Shown in pieces: positions 17,834 to 27,062 of a DNA stretch of 64,000 nt. The translations under genes were made by a program, and so were the position numbers. This DNA comes from Brevibacillus brevis NBRC 100599. Lineage in GTDB: Bacteria; Bacillota; Bacilli; Brevibacillales; Brevibacillaceae. The number at the start of each line of letters is the position of its first letter. The first letter of the stretch is position 1. The stretch is from NCBI RefSeq assembly GCF_000010165.1, contig NC_012491.1, forward strand, positions 3,479,501 through 3,543,500, read 5' to 3'. The notes below the pieces were generated by a model, which saw only the letters and a list, made by a program, of their open reading frames with translations, had not been told where the DNA came from and searched no databases.

Positions 17834-18889
17834 ATGACAGATACGACCGTAACGGAAATTTCCGAGCAGCACCTGGTTGCTCACATCAGACAAGCAACGA
17901 CCAAAGCCAATCGTAACAATGTCACCCGCACACAAGCATACCTCGCCTTTTATCTCGAGCACCAAGAGGTTCACTGGGCGTTATTGGCCCATCTGGTCTC
18001 ACGAAATGGCGGGTGGAACATGACCGATTTAAAAGGAGAATGGCTACCGCTTATTATGGACGCACAAGCAATTGAGCCGTTTTTTTGGTTTTTGGAAAGA
18101 TCTAACTGGCTGATTTTTCACGATGCCTATCCGCAATTGCTTCTGTATGCGGAGATGAAACGAACGGGGACAGATTTAACAAAGCTTTTGGCACCACTTG
18201 GTGTTTCAGTCTTTATGCAATCGTATTGGCAAGAGTTCCTCGCAACCAAAGACAGCGCGCGCCTTACACATGCTCTCATCGTCAATGAACAGCAATATAT
18301 CGAGCAACGTGTCGTACAGAAGCCGTTTACACTAAATCGCATTTTCAGTTCGTTTGCATTCGTTGCTCAATCTGCTCTCTCGATGAATCAAGTGCTCATT
18401 CCCTATAAAGCGCATTCTACTGATCGCCGGCTTAGTTTGATCGGGTTACATGTTCATCATTTTCCCGACATCAGAAACCGCATTCAGATCGGAAAAACGT
18501 TGTATCAGCAATTGTTTGGGGATTCTTTTCGCTTCGAAAAAATGGCCTCCTACTGCTCTCGTATTCCTCATACTGGCTCCCGAGCAGATTATTGGCCGCA
18601 TTTGTTCACCCCTCATCATACTCCTTCTACCAAAGAAGATGCTTATCAACTACGCTTGGATGGACATGAGTTGCTAGAAGGAAGCCCGAAGATATACAGC
18701 CCCCGTCTTCAAGATGCATGGGCTGACTATGGACACGATCCGGCAGATGGGGTAGATTGGTTTCGAGATGAAAAATGGCACAAGGTCGTGAATGAACCCG
18801 CTTCACTGCCTTCCATCGACAGTGATTCTTATGTGCGTTCGCTGCAATGGATCGAATACGGAGTCAAACTCGTCTCAGCAATCATGTAG
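17834..18889 (+). CDS. DUF2515 family protein
   Basis: 351 aa from the ATG at 17834 behind AAGGAG (the frame is open from 17708). The N-terminal 'RQATTKANRNNVTRTQAYLAF' and 'ALLAHLVSRNGGWNMTDLKG' with the C-terminal YSPRLQDAWADYGH match DUF2515 (YppC-like) proteins of Bacilli, mostly helical and soluble. Function unknown. It precedes the alpha-toroid gene by 21 nt and is probably co-transcribed with it. Confidence 0.82.
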   Translation: MTDTTVTEISEQHLVAHIRQATTKANRNNVTRTQAYLAFYLEHQEVHWALLAHLVSRNGGWNMTDLKGEWLPLIMDAQAIEPFFWFLERSNWLIFHDAYPQLLLYAEMKRTGTDLTKLLAPLGVSVFMQSYWQEFLATKDSARLTHALIVNEQQYIEQRVVQKPFTLNRIFSSFAFVAQSALSMNQVLIPYKAHSTDRRLSLIGLHVHHFPDIRNRIQIGKTLYQQLFGDSFRFEKMASYCSRIPHTGSRADYWPHLFTPHHTPSTKEDAYQLRLDGHELLEGSPKIYSPRLQDAWADYGHDPADGVDWFRDEKWHKVVNEPASLPSIDSDSYVRSLQWIEYGVKLVSAIM

Positions 18890-18910
18890 CTTGGAGAGGA
18901 GGTCAGCCTC

Positions 18911-19855
18911 ATGGAAAAATGGATGCAAGAAATGGCGTTGAATCAAACAAGTTTTTTGCTATCCTGCCAATTGCCGAGTGGTACCTTTCGCCTTGGCCCC
19001 CAACGTGACCAAATCAATCCGTACTTTACTAACCTCGGAATTGTTTCCCTCATCCGTATGAAGGAGGTAGAGGCTGTTCGCGGTCATCTCGATTGGTATT
19101 TGCAAAACCTGAATGCGGACGGCTATATCAATGATTTTCGTCTTGAACAGGACAGAGAAATCGATACCGGCACAAATGATAGCGAAGATAGCTACCACAC
19201 CACCTATTTTAGCCTGCTAGCAGAATGGATACGAGCAACGGGGCATACGGACTGGCTGCATTCCAACCACGCTACACTCTTGTCCCTTCTCCGAGCAGTT
19301 GCCCGCCTTCAACAGAAGGACGGTCTGACCTGGGCGAAGCGTTCGTATCGGGTCAAATATTTGATGGACAATTGCGAGGTGGCCAAAGGACTGGCAGATG
19401 CTTCGTATTTATTTTCGTTGATCGGAGATGTGGAGGCTGCCGAGGAAGCGGCTTCACGTGCGAGGGCCTGTGAGCTCGGCATCCGTGGAATGTACAGTCG
19501 GATTCGCAAGTCGTATGCCATGTATGATCGTACGTATCCCGGCTGGCGAAAATGGTACCCGGACGTCACTTCCCAAGCGTTTCCCATTGTCTACAGCATG
19601 ACAGATGCCAATACGGCTTCGCTACTCTACCAAAGGATCACAGACGCTTTCCCGCACTTTGATACGTTTCAGACTGGTGATTTATACCCTTGGATGACGA
19701 TGGGGGTATGCGCGCAGTTGATGGGTGATAAAACACGGGTGAGGACCATGCTCGTGACCGCTACAGATTTGTACATACACGGTCTGAGGTACCCGTACTG
19801 GCTGCTTCAAGATTCCGGACGCTATATCGAGTTACTACTTGAAGTGGATTCATGA
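18911..19855 (+). CDS. Alpha/alpha-toroid, six-hairpin glycosidase-like protein
   Basis: 314 aa, no signal peptide. Paired helices with Trp-rich loops (LDWYLQNLNADGYINDF, YHTTYFSLLAEWIRATGH, RAVARLQQKDGLTWAKRS) suggest a six-hairpin glycosidase or related alpha-toroid fold acting in the cytoplasm. DTGTNDSEDSYHT holds an acidic cluster that could be catalytic. Family not recognised. It overlaps the convergent TIM-barrel gene by 34 bp, so the two 3' ends are antisense to each other. Confidence 0.65.
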   Translation: MEKWMQEMALNQTSFLLSCQLPSGTFRLGPQRDQINPYFTNLGIVSLIRMKEVEAVRGHLDWYLQNLNADGYINDFRLEQDREIDTGTNDSEDSYHTTYFSLLAEWIRATGHTDWLHSNHATLLSLLRAVARLQQKDGLTWAKRSYRVKYLMDNCEVAKGLADASYLFSLIGDVEAAEEAASRARACELGIRGMYSRIRKSYAMYDRTYPGWRKWYPDVTSQAFPIVYSMTDANTASLLYQRITDAFPHFDTFQTGDLYPWMTMGVCAQLMGDKTRVRTMLVTATDLYIHGLRYPYWLLQDSGRYIELLLEVDS

Positions 19856-20751
19856 GGTTCAGATAGGAGGTCCTTTACCCAACGATAGCAACGCTCGAGC
19901 TGTTCTTCTGTAACTTGGTCGGAACGATGCTCGAACATGATCTTTACGTGTGGGTTTTCCTTCCGGATGATTGTCAGGTAGTCCTCAATCGGTGCCCACC
20001 CTTCTTCTGGTTTCCATTCAGGAAGAACGGGAAAGTGAACGAATTCTACCCCACTCGCGGTCACCTTCATACTCTTCAAATGAATGCTAAACGCATATTT
20101 CGTATACGTTTGGATGACCTGACGCGCATCGAAACACGGGTCGATTTTTTCTTGCAGGAATAATCGACCCATATCGAGACAGAGCTTGATCGTTGGATAT
20201 TTCTGCAGCAAGTCCTCTAAAAATTTTGTCCCATACACATATCGGTTGAGTGCATCGAATTCAAGGACTGGTGTGAAGTGAAACTCCTTGCCTTTCTCAG
20301 CTAACCACGCAAACACCTGCTCACTACGTGATTGAAACTCTGCTTCTGTGTAGACTTGCTCCCAAACAAAGTCTCGCGAATCATGAAAACGCCAAACATT
20401 CCAGTCGACGCGCTCATCCAAAATGACAGGCTTCGGATAGTGGAATAAGACATAGGTTGGCGAAAGGAATGCCATATACGCCAGTTCCCTCTCTATCCTT
20501 TGAAACGCCTCTGCTCTCGTCTGATCATGAGCATCCATGAATAAAGCATCCCGCAGCTTGGATTGACATGCACGCAGCGGAAAATGAACACCAACAGCAA
20601 ATCCTTTTGCTTGTGATTCGCGCTGCAAAATTCGGATATCCTCCTCCGACTCAAATAAGCATGCCTCTATTCCGTAAAAGCCCTCTTTAAAATCTCGTGC
20701 GTATTTTGCCTGATCAAAACCTCCGTATTGACCAATCATGAAATTTTTCAT
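19822..20751 (-). CDS. Sugar phosphate isomerase/epimerase-like TIM barrel (AP endonuclease 2 family)
   Basis: 309 aa with the TIM-barrel pattern of this superfamily: 'FAVGVHFPLRACQ' (strand 2), 'YVLFHYPKP' (strand 3), 'FTPVLEFDALNRYVYG' (strand 4), 'IKLCLDMGRLFLQ' (strand 5), 'AFSIHLKSMK' (strand 6) and 'VKIMFEHRSD' (strand 8). The metal ligands Glu, Asp/His and Glu are in place. Substrate unknown. Good ATG behind GAGGAAACC. 34 bp convergent overlap with the toroid gene. Confidence 0.78.
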   Translation of the reverse strand: MKNFMIGQYGGFDQAKYARDFKEGFYGIEACLFESEEDIRILQRESQAKGFAVGVHFPLRACQSKLRDALFMDAHDQTRAEAFQRIERELAYMAFLSPTYVLFHYPKPVILDERVDWNVWRFHDSRDFVWEQVYTEAEFQSRSEQVFAWLAEKGKEFHFTPVLEFDALNRYVYGTKFLEDLLQKYPTIKLCLDMGRLFLQEKIDPCFDARQVIQTYTKYAFSIHLKSMKVTASGVEFVHFPVLPEWKPEEGWAPIEDYLTIIRKENPHVKIMFEHRSDQVTEEQLERCYRWVKDLLSEPHESTSSSNSI

Positions 20752-20814
20752 TCGAGGGTTTCCTCCGATTTTCCACCGTATAGCAAACGCGGGAAGTCTA
20801 TCCCCGCGCTTGCT

Positions 20815-21411
20815 CTACTTTCTTTCAATTTTCGTACCCGAGTCGTGCGTCACCACAAGAAATGGGATCAATTCCCCTTCCTCCCAATAAAAAGGCAAGA
20901 CAGAAATCGGCACTTGCCCTTTGGATGCAAAATCATAAGTAAGTCGAGCTAACAGATGGGCTCCAGCTTCTCCTGCCATATCCGCCACAATCAGCACATC
21001 CTGATGCGGAATCGCGACTCCAAGCGAGTCTCCTTGCTTTTTCTGATCCATCTCCGCCAGAAATGAATCCAGCAAAATTCGGCTTGCCGCATAGCCGTCT
21101 GTCGGACTAATAAAATGGATGTGCTGGCCCCCTACCTCTTGTGACTTCACTGAAAAGGGGAGCTTTCGCAAGTTTTCCATTGCGTATGCATGAAGCTGCT
21201 CGCTCGTCCAGCCTGCTTCCTGCAACATCGGCTTCTCAATCAATGCGTAGCCTTCCCCTTGATCTAGCGCGTACAGGACGTACGTATCTGCTGTATGTTC
21301 CTTCACAACCCAACGCTCCGGGTACTTGTTGATCATCGAGGCATGGCGCAAAACCGGATAAATGTTAGGCTCTTGACCGATTACTTTCAGTTGTCGATCC
21401 AATTTACTCAC
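20815..21411 (-). CDS. DUF1444 family protein
   Basis: 198 aa resembling the DUF1444 (YtpQ-like) family by PVLRHASMINKYPERWVVKEHTA and 'VLIVADMAGEAGAHLLARLTY'. It is shorter than YtpQ (about 270 aa), lacking much of the N-terminal part. The GTG at 21411 lies close to GAGGAAGGGA; the TTG at 21402 has better spacing and is an alternative. Starts 15 nt after the DUF3900 stop, so same operon. Confidence 0.72.
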   Translation of the reverse strand: MSKLDRQLKVIGQEPNIYPVLRHASMINKYPERWVVKEHTADTYVLYALDQGEGYALIEKPMLQEAGWTSEQLHAYAMENLRKLPFSVKSQEVGGQHIHFISPTDGYAASRILLDSFLAEMDQKKQGDSLGVAIPHQDVLIVADMAGEAGAHLLARLTYDFASKGQVPISVLPFYWEEGELIPFLVVTHDSGTKIERK

Positions 21412-21426
21412 TCCCTTCCTCGTTTA

Positions 21427-22542
21427 TTACCAAGGTGGATTATCGTCGTCCTCCGTTGGCGTGCTCATTGGGGTATACGCTACGTTTTGGCTTCGCTCTT
21501 CGATTTCTTTCACGATATCCGTCAATGCCTTTGGCTTTAAAAACTCAACAGGGGACATGCCACGCTCGAACTGTAGCTGCTCGCCTTCTAACAATACCAA
21601 ATAACGCCCGTTTACTTTCGCGATATGCAGGTTGGTACCGTAATCGGCCAATAATGTGCGGATCTGCATATGATCCAGCTTGAACTTCAGCTCGACCTCT
21701 GGTTGGCGATCTGTAATGATTTGCATCGCTTCCATCACAGTCTCATGCTCCCATTTTTCTGCGAGCTCCCGCTTCGGACTTGCGGCAATGAGTTCGATGG
21801 CTTCCTCTTCCCTTACCCGTTCTTCCGACTCTTCGGGATACGTATATTCAATGTGCTGTCTTGCCAATGAAATGACTTCTTCAGAGACGATCTGCGTCAT
21901 CGTTTGCGGATACTCGATAAAACGCAGAAACTCCTCGAAATACCGTGCGTGGGAGAACTGATGAATTTTCACGTGATAAGGATCATTCATTCCCGATTCG
22001 ATCATATACGGATACATCAGCGATTTCATGTTTTTGGCGTTAATCGCCATGCGCACATTCGATATGAGGCTCTTCTCGTCTGTGATGACTGCTGTTTTTT
22101 GTTCGAAATCGCATTTTAAAATAAAGACATAGCGCTCATCAATCAGATCGAGCCTCGTCCGGACCACAATCATGACCCCGCCTCTCACCTGAGAGGTTCG
22201 TAAATATGACTGAATCAACTCCTGGCAGGGCTCCTTGCTCTCCCCTGGTGTCTCCGCTGCCAACAATCGATTCAAGAGGGCATAGTTAGGGTTCGAGTCC
22301 AATGGATGTCCAGGTTCCAGCACAAATTGACCCAGTTTTGTCGGCGTGCCTTCTGTCTTCGGATTCATCTCGACTTTTCTTTTCGCAATCCGGGCGAATT
22401 CCCCATCGAGAAAATCTTTCAGTTCGCTTTTCTGATATTCATCATGGCCCAAATAGCGCGTCATCCGCACTTGTTTTATGCCATCCTCTTCTTCAGGTTG
22501 TTCCATCAGATAAAAGGATAACCAATCAATTGTAAAATTCAT
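21427..22542 (-). CDS. DUF3900 family protein
   Basis: 371 aa from the ATG at 22542, 8 nt behind ACAGGAGC; an upstream in-frame ATG (22563) is less well placed. It begins MNFTIDWLSFYLMEQ and is a mixed alpha/beta soluble protein ending in an acidic DDDNPPW tail. I assign it to the Bacillus-specific DUF3900 family with moderate certainty. Function unknown. First gene of the operon with DUF1444, divergent from the kinase gene. Confidence 0.68.
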   Translation of the reverse strand: MNFTIDWLSFYLMEQPEEEDGIKQVRMTRYLGHDEYQKSELKDFLDGEFARIAKRKVEMNPKTEGTPTKLGQFVLEPGHPLDSNPNYALLNRLLAAETPGESKEPCQELIQSYLRTSQVRGGVMIVVRTRLDLIDERYVFILKCDFEQKTAVITDEKSLISNVRMAINAKNMKSLMYPYMIESGMNDPYHVKIHQFSHARYFEEFLRFIEYPQTMTQIVSEEVISLARQHIEYTYPEESEERVREEEAIELIAASPKRELAEKWEHETVMEAMQIITDRQPEVELKFKLDHMQIRTLLADYGTNLHIAKVNGRYLVLLEGEQLQFERGMSPVEFLKPKALTDIVKEIEERSQNVAYTPMSTPTEDDDNPPW

Positions 22543-22652
22543 ACCCTTCGCTCCTGTCTGCATGTAACGAACTGATTATAGCAAACCTATTGAAAAAAAG
22601 GTCAGCTTTTTCAAATCATGATAAGATGAAGGGAGGAGGGGAAAATCAGACA

Positions 22653-23495
22653 ATGTGGACTCGTATGAAGTCATGGTGGAACGAAATAATACGCGATAAA
22701 CCATATCGGCCCGGCCACCTGGCAGGACACTATGAAATAACAAAAGTACTGGGGATGGGGAGCTACGGGATCGCATATCTCGCAACGCACAACCCTACAG
22801 GTAATCAGGTTGTGCTGAAGCAAGTGAAACCCAGCCTGCGTCACACACCAAAAGGAGAAGCCATGCAGGCGTATGAAAAAAAGGTGCTGATGTCCCTCTC
22901 GCATCCGCAATTCCCTCGCTGTCTGGATTCCTTTACTTACCGGCAAGACTCGTTTATAGTCATGACTTATCTAGCAGGCCCGACACTCGAAGACATGTTG
23001 TTTGATCAAAACATCGTGGCTGATGAGCAAAAATGCGCCCAATGGATCCGCCAAATCGGGGAGCTCGTGGCCTACCTCCATATGCAAAATGTGATTCACC
23101 GCGACGTACGGATTCCCAACGTCATCTGGAAAGGGGACAAGCCGTACTTGATTGATTTTGGCCTCGCCAGGTTCGTTGGTGATCGACCGACATACACGGC
23201 TGATACCTTGTCCGCCTACCCGTCTGAAAAACAATTGAAGCGTGAAGTCGCTCCTTCCAGTGATTTGTACGCATTGGGACATTTCTTTTTATTTTTGCTC
23301 TATTCCGGATACGAATCGGAACCAGACGCACCAGAAAAAAGCTGGGAAGAGGAGCTTTCTTTATCTCCTCCGATTCGCACGATGATTCGGCGTTTGTTAC
23401 AAATGGACGCCCCTTATGAGAGCGTTCAGGACTGGCTAGAAGAGCTAGATCGCTATTTGATCCACTCCCATAAAAAAAGAGCAGGGCATCCGTAG
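22653..23495 (+). CDS. Serine/threonine protein kinase
   Basis: 280 aa from the ATG at 22653 behind GGGAGGAGGGG. Hanks-type kinase: glycine loop GMGSYGIAYLA (34-44), catalytic Lys56 (VVLKQVK), catalytic loop HRDVRIPN (149-156) with Asp151 and Asn156, DFG at 168-170. The Lys usually found in HRDLKxxN is Arg here. No PASTA repeats or membrane segment, so it is a soluble kinase, unlike PrkC. Substrate unknown. Confidence 0.9.
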   Translation: MWTRMKSWWNEIIRDKPYRPGHLAGHYEITKVLGMGSYGIAYLATHNPTGNQVVLKQVKPSLRHTPKGEAMQAYEKKVLMSLSHPQFPRCLDSFTYRQDSFIVMTYLAGPTLEDMLFDQNIVADEQKCAQWIRQIGELVAYLHMQNVIHRDVRIPNVIWKGDKPYLIDFGLARFVGDRPTYTADTLSAYPSEKQLKREVAPSSDLYALGHFFLFLLYSGYESEPDAPEKSWEEELSLSPPIRTMIRRLLQMDAPYESVQDWLEELDRYLIHSHKKRAGHP

Positions 23496-23522
23496 ACCTC
23501 ACGGATTCTCCCTGCTCTTCTT
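23472..23522. terminator. Bidirectional terminator between the kinase and a small gene
   Basis: AAGAGCAGGG and CCCTGCTCTT form a 10-bp stem, extended inward by ATCCGT/ACGGAT, with A7 on one side. It serves both convergent genes and overlaps the end of the kinase CDS. Confidence 0.82.
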
Positions 23523-23528
23523 CGTCCT

Positions 23529-23684
23529 TCATTCGGCAATCGGTTCTTGTCTCGCCTGTTCCATCTTTTCCTTCAGTTCCCCTGCTTCCTGGCGCAGCAC
23601 TTGTCGTTCGTGTTTCGTCAGAACTTCTCCACCAACTGTGCCGTTTACCAGCAAATCCTCTTCATATAACCGATCTTTGCGCAT
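23529..23684 (-). CDS. 51-aa small charged protein
   Basis: Strong TGCAGGAGG ribosome-binding site 5 nt before the ATG at 23684. The product begins MRKDRLYEEDLLVNGTVGGE and continues with a Glu/Gln/Arg-rich helix; soluble. The start lies 37 nt after the stop of the DEAD helicase gene, so they form one transcript closed by the bidirectional terminator. Function unknown. Confidence 0.72.
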   Translation of the reverse strand: MRKDRLYEEDLLVNGTVGGEVLTKHERQVLRQEAGELKEKMEQARQEPIAE

Positions 23685-23720
23685 GGAAACCTCCTGCAGA
23701 CAAGTTGTGTGCTTCTTGTC

Positions 23721-24965
23721 CTACTTTGTTCCAAAGCTGCCCTTCTTATGTGCACGATTTTGATTCCGCTTGGCAGGGCTCGCATTTTTAGCTGGAGCTC
23801 CTGGCTTTTGTGCTGGCGCGGGCTTTCGTACAGGACGCGGATCTTCCAGCGCTCCGTGGGTCATGAATTTTTCAGCGATAGGCAAGCCTGTTTGCTTGGA
23901 AAATTTTTGGATGATGAACTGTTCCTGTGGCGTAACGATCGAAAATACCAGTCCGGCACGCCCCATTCGCCCAGTTCGACCACTGCGATGAATGTACGTA
24001 TCCGCATCCGATGCAGGATCATAATGCACAATACATTCCACACCTGGAATATCAATGCCACGTGCCGATACATCTGTCGTAATCAACACGGGGAATACTC
24101 CGTCCCGGAATTGTTGCAGGGTGCGGGCACGCTCTTCTTTCGTAGCATCACGGTGCAAGAGTCTGCACGGCAAATTGTGGTAATTGAGCTTCGATACAAT
24201 CTCGTCCACTTTTTCGATTTGGTTGACAAAAACAATGGAGGAGCGAACATTGACGAGGCGCAGTAAACGACGGAGCGTATCCACCTTTTTGCGTGGATCG
24301 GTGACCAAATACATGTGTGCTACTCCTGCGGCCCCTTCTGGTGCCGCTGCACGAATAACGGCAGCGTCTTTTGTAAAAATCTCAGCCGTATGTACGACTT
24401 CCTCTGCGATTGTCGCTGAGAATAACAGTCGTTGCGTATCACGCAGTGTTTTTTTCATAACCTCTTGGACTGGCTTGCCAAAGCCTGCATCCAGCATACG
24501 GTCTGCCTCGTCGACAACAACTGTCTTCACTTCATGGACCTTTAGCTTGCGCTGCTCAATCAGCTCCAACAGTCTTCCTGGTGTTGCTACGATCAATACA
24601 GGCTTCTTTTTCAGTTTCTCGATTTGGCGTTTCACATCGACACCGCCAATAATAGACATCACAGCCGTGTCCTTCCCTGGCAGAAGGCTTTCTGCTTCCC
24701 GCGCAATCTGAACAACGAGCTCATGCGTCGGTGCAAGTACAATGGCCTGTACATCTTTTTGCTCCATATTGACTTTCGATAAAATCGGCAATAGATAAGC
24801 AAACGTCTTGCCTGTCCCTGTCGGTGACTCAACCAAGGCATCTCGACCAGCCATAATCAACGGAATGGCTTCACTCTGTACCGGTGTCGGTGTTTCCATT
24901 TTTCGCTCTCGCAATATAGTCAACAGCGGTGCGCTAATTTGTAAATCTGCAAACGTGGTGCTCAC
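23721..24965 (-). CDS. DEAD-box RNA helicase
   Basis: 414 aa from GTG 24965 behind AGGAGGG (the frame is open to 25055 without a site). Motifs in order: Q-motif PTPVQSEAIP, motif I SPTGTGKT, Ia APTHELV, Ib TPGRLLE, II VVDEADRML, III SATI, IV-V STDVSARGIDI, VI HRSGRTGRMGRAG. The C-terminus is a short basic Pro/Ala/Lys tail that probably contacts RNA. CshB-like by size; the specific role (ribosome assembly, mRNA decay, cold growth) cannot be told. Confidence 0.93.
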   Translation of the reverse strand: MSTTFADLQISAPLLTILRERKMETPTPVQSEAIPLIMAGRDALVESPTGTGKTFAYLLPILSKVNMEQKDVQAIVLAPTHELVVQIAREAESLLPGKDTAVMSIIGGVDVKRQIEKLKKKPVLIVATPGRLLELIEQRKLKVHEVKTVVVDEADRMLDAGFGKPVQEVMKKTLRDTQRLLFSATIAEEVVHTAEIFTKDAAVIRAAAPEGAAGVAHMYLVTDPRKKVDTLRRLLRLVNVRSSIVFVNQIEKVDEIVSKLNYHNLPCRLLHRDATKEERARTLQQFRDGVFPVLITTDVSARGIDIPGVECIVHYDPASDADTYIHRSGRTGRMGRAGLVFSIVTPQEQFIIQKFSKQTGLPIAEKFMTHGALEDPRPVRKPAPAQKPGAPAKNASPAKRNQNRAHKKGSFGTK

Positions 24966-25070
24966 AAAAACCCTCCTGGCATAAAGTCGTGCATTGGGTA
25001 AGCTTACCACACTTTGCAGGTAGAATACAGAGGTAAGCCAGTCCTCGTGAGTCAAGGTCCTTTTCGAGAT

Positions 25071-25107
25071 AAAAAAACAGGCGAAATCCGCATTGGACTT
25101 CGCCTGA
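25071..25107 (-). terminator. Terminator of the 47-aa gene
   Basis: CAGGCGAA and TTCGCCTG pair over a 13-nt loop; on the minus strand it runs into seven T. It lies just downstream of the small gene at 25.1-25.3 kb. Confidence 0.65.
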
Positions 25108-25115
25108 CCTTCCTT

Positions 25116-25259
25116 CTACCCGTTATTGGAATCGAAACGGGTTTCCTGCTTCTCACCCTGGTCTTGACGGTCCCGGCTGGTGGTTTGGTTACGTGTCCCT
25201 TTTGGACTTTCCATGTACTCCTCTACTTCCTTTTGAAACTCCGCATCATAGTCACGCAC
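25116..25259 (-). CDS. 47-aa hydrophilic small protein
   Basis: GTG at 25259 (or 25268, in frame) follows AGTAGGGGG. The product starts VRDYDAEFQKEVEEYMESPKG and ends in a Gln/Arg/Asn-rich tail; it has the look of small hydrophilic spore or stress proteins but no family was recognised. It has its own terminator. Confidence 0.5.
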   Translation of the reverse strand: MRDYDAEFQKEVEEYMESPKGTRNQTTSRDRQDQGEKQETRFDSNNG

Positions 25260-25393
25260 ACCTATCACCCCCTACTCTTATTTTGACCAGGCTGATCACA
25301 TATTATTTTCCTGAAACCTTTTTCCCGGTCATGCGTCTCTTCATATAGGAATGATAACTCTAGTACAATTTGTTAGATGGATGTGAATCATGA

Positions 25394-26464
25394 ATGGAGA
25401 CGTTGTCTCGGACTCGCTCACGCAAGCGAGCCAACCGCAAAAGACCATGGCGTTGGATTAAGAAATGGATGCTTGGCATAGCCTTAACCTTTACAACCTT
25501 GGCTCTACTGGGAATTATTTTTTTATTTGGAACGAAAAACGGCGTAGAATTACGCGAGTGGGCGGCAGGTACTTTGCTGACAACCCAGCACGATTACTGG
25601 GCTCCTTATACATTTTTACCCGATGAAAAACTGAAAGAACTTAAGCAGCAAATTACACATCCCACTGTTATCAATTCTGAGGATACAGGCTCAGCCACGA
25701 CAGGACCTGCTATTCCGCCGAGATCGAATCTGGTAACCGTCACACTTCCAGAGAAACCAAAAGAACTAATCGAGGTCGAGGATATTGACGTCTCGAAAGG
25801 CAGTTATTACTTTAAAGGAAAAATCATGTACATTAGCGACCCGAGCAGAGTACGGCTCGTCGTCACGAATCGCAAGGACCGTGGAGATTTGCTCGATGAG
25901 TTTGTAAACAAAACAGGAGCCATCGGGATCGTCAATGCGAGTGGATTCGCCGACCCAGACGGCTACGGCAAAGGAGCACGAGCTTACGGCGTCGTCATCC
26001 ACGAAGGAAAGATTTTGCAGGGCTACAACCCGAGAAGCGGAGAAACTGCGTTAGGGCTTACCTATGACGGTAAACTGATTACAGGCAGCTACTCGGCTGA
26101 ACAACTCGTGAAGATGGGCGTGCGTGACGCTGTGAGCTTCCGTCCGCAGTTAATTGTAAACGGGAAAAATATGTTTGAAGGAAAGCCTGCCAAGAGCTGG
26201 GGTATTCAGCCGCGTACCGCGATTGGACAAAAAGAAGATGGGACAATTGTATTTGCAGTCATTGACGGTCGCCAACCCGGGCATTCCATCGGGGCGAGCA
26301 TGAACGACATGGCGGAGCTATTGGCTGAGCGAGGTGTTGTTACGGCAATGGCTATGGACGGAGGTTCCAGCTCCATGATGCTGCACAATGGTGAGGCCAT
26401 CACGAAGACGTCTTCTCCCTATCATCGAGGCCGCTATTTGCCAAATGCGTGGGCAGTTTTTTAG
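25394..26464 (+). CDS. Phosphodiester glycosidase (NAGPA domain) membrane protein
   Basis: 356 aa. A basic N-terminus (RTRSRKRANRKRPWRW) precedes one membrane helix at about 29-50, after which the protein is outside the cell. The C-terminal ~220 residues are the NAGPA domain: 'GIVNASGFADPDGYGKG', GIQPRTAIGQ and AMAMDGGSSSMMLHNG. Family members cleave sugar phosphodiesters in exopolysaccharide or wall teichoic material. Confidence 0.88.
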   Translation: METLSRTRSRKRANRKRPWRWIKKWMLGIALTFTTLALLGIIFLFGTKNGVELREWAAGTLLTTQHDYWAPYTFLPDEKLKELKQQITHPTVINSEDTGSATTGPAIPPRSNLVTVTLPEKPKELIEVEDIDVSKGSYYFKGKIMYISDPSRVRLVVTNRKDRGDLLDEFVNKTGAIGIVNASGFADPDGYGKGARAYGVVIHEGKILQGYNPRSGETALGLTYDGKLITGSYSAEQLVKMGVRDAVSFRPQLIVNGKNMFEGKPAKSWGIQPRTAIGQKEDGTIVFAVIDGRQPGHSIGASMNDMAELLAERGVVTAMAMDGGSSSMMLHNGEAITKTSSPYHRGRYLPNAWAVF

Positions 26465-26501
26465 AAAACGGCGGGGTTGATTTTGAGGAGGTTACAAATT
26501 C

Positions 26502-27017
26502 TTGGACAAATTGTTTCACTATAGTGAAGACCCGGCCATTACGATTTTTCAGCCTCGCGCACATCCCTCTCACCCCACACTTGCTCCGGCTGTATGGGCG
26601 ATTGATGCAGAACGAGCTCCGATGTATTATTTACCGCGGGATTGCCCGAGGATTTGCTTCTACAAAAAAGCAAATTCTGAGCCAGCAGACGTCGAGCGCT
26701 TTCTTGGCTTGACGAGCGCCAAAATGGTTATTGCGATCGAAAGCAAATGGTATCCCGCGCTTACACAAACAACGCTGTATGAATATACCTTCTCTCCAGA
26801 ATCTTTTTATAGCTGGGACGAAGGTGCAGGCTACTATTTGTCAGAGGAAACTGTTTCGCCACTAGACGTAAGGCCATTAGATGACCTTGTACACTGTCTT
26901 AGCCGATCGGATATTGAATTGCGAATCACCCCTTCGCTGATGCCGCTCCGAGATTCATTGCTACAAAGCAGTCTGCACTTTTCCATGATCCGTATGCGGA
27001 ATGCGTCGCTCACATAA
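26502..27017 (+). CDS. DUF6886-like protein
   Basis: 171 aa with TTG start 8 nt behind TTGAGGAGG. The start LFHYSEDPAITIFQPR is the pattern of the DUF6886 family, small proteins related in look to RNA/NAD-modifying folds (HYSE, FxPR). 'ERAPMYYLPRDCPRICFY' and 'YEYTFSPESF' support a soluble enzyme-like fold. Function unknown. Confidence 0.65.
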   Translation: MDKLFHYSEDPAITIFQPRAHPSHPTLAPAVWAIDAERAPMYYLPRDCPRICFYKKANSEPADVERFLGLTSAKMVIAIESKWYPALTQTTLYEYTFSPESFYSWDEGAGYYLSEETVSPLDVRPLDDLVHCLSRSDIELRITPSLMPLRDSLLQSSLHFSMIRMRNASLT

Positions 27018-27058
27018 AAAAAACAGGCAGTCTCACCCAATGATGGCTGCCTGTTTTT
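27016..27058. terminator. Bidirectional terminator
   Basis: AAACAGGCAG and CTGCCTGTTT form a 10-bp stem with a 16-nt loop, with A runs and T runs on both sides; shared by the DUF6886-like gene and the ABC-F gene. Confidence 0.88.
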
Positions 27059-27062
27059 GCTT

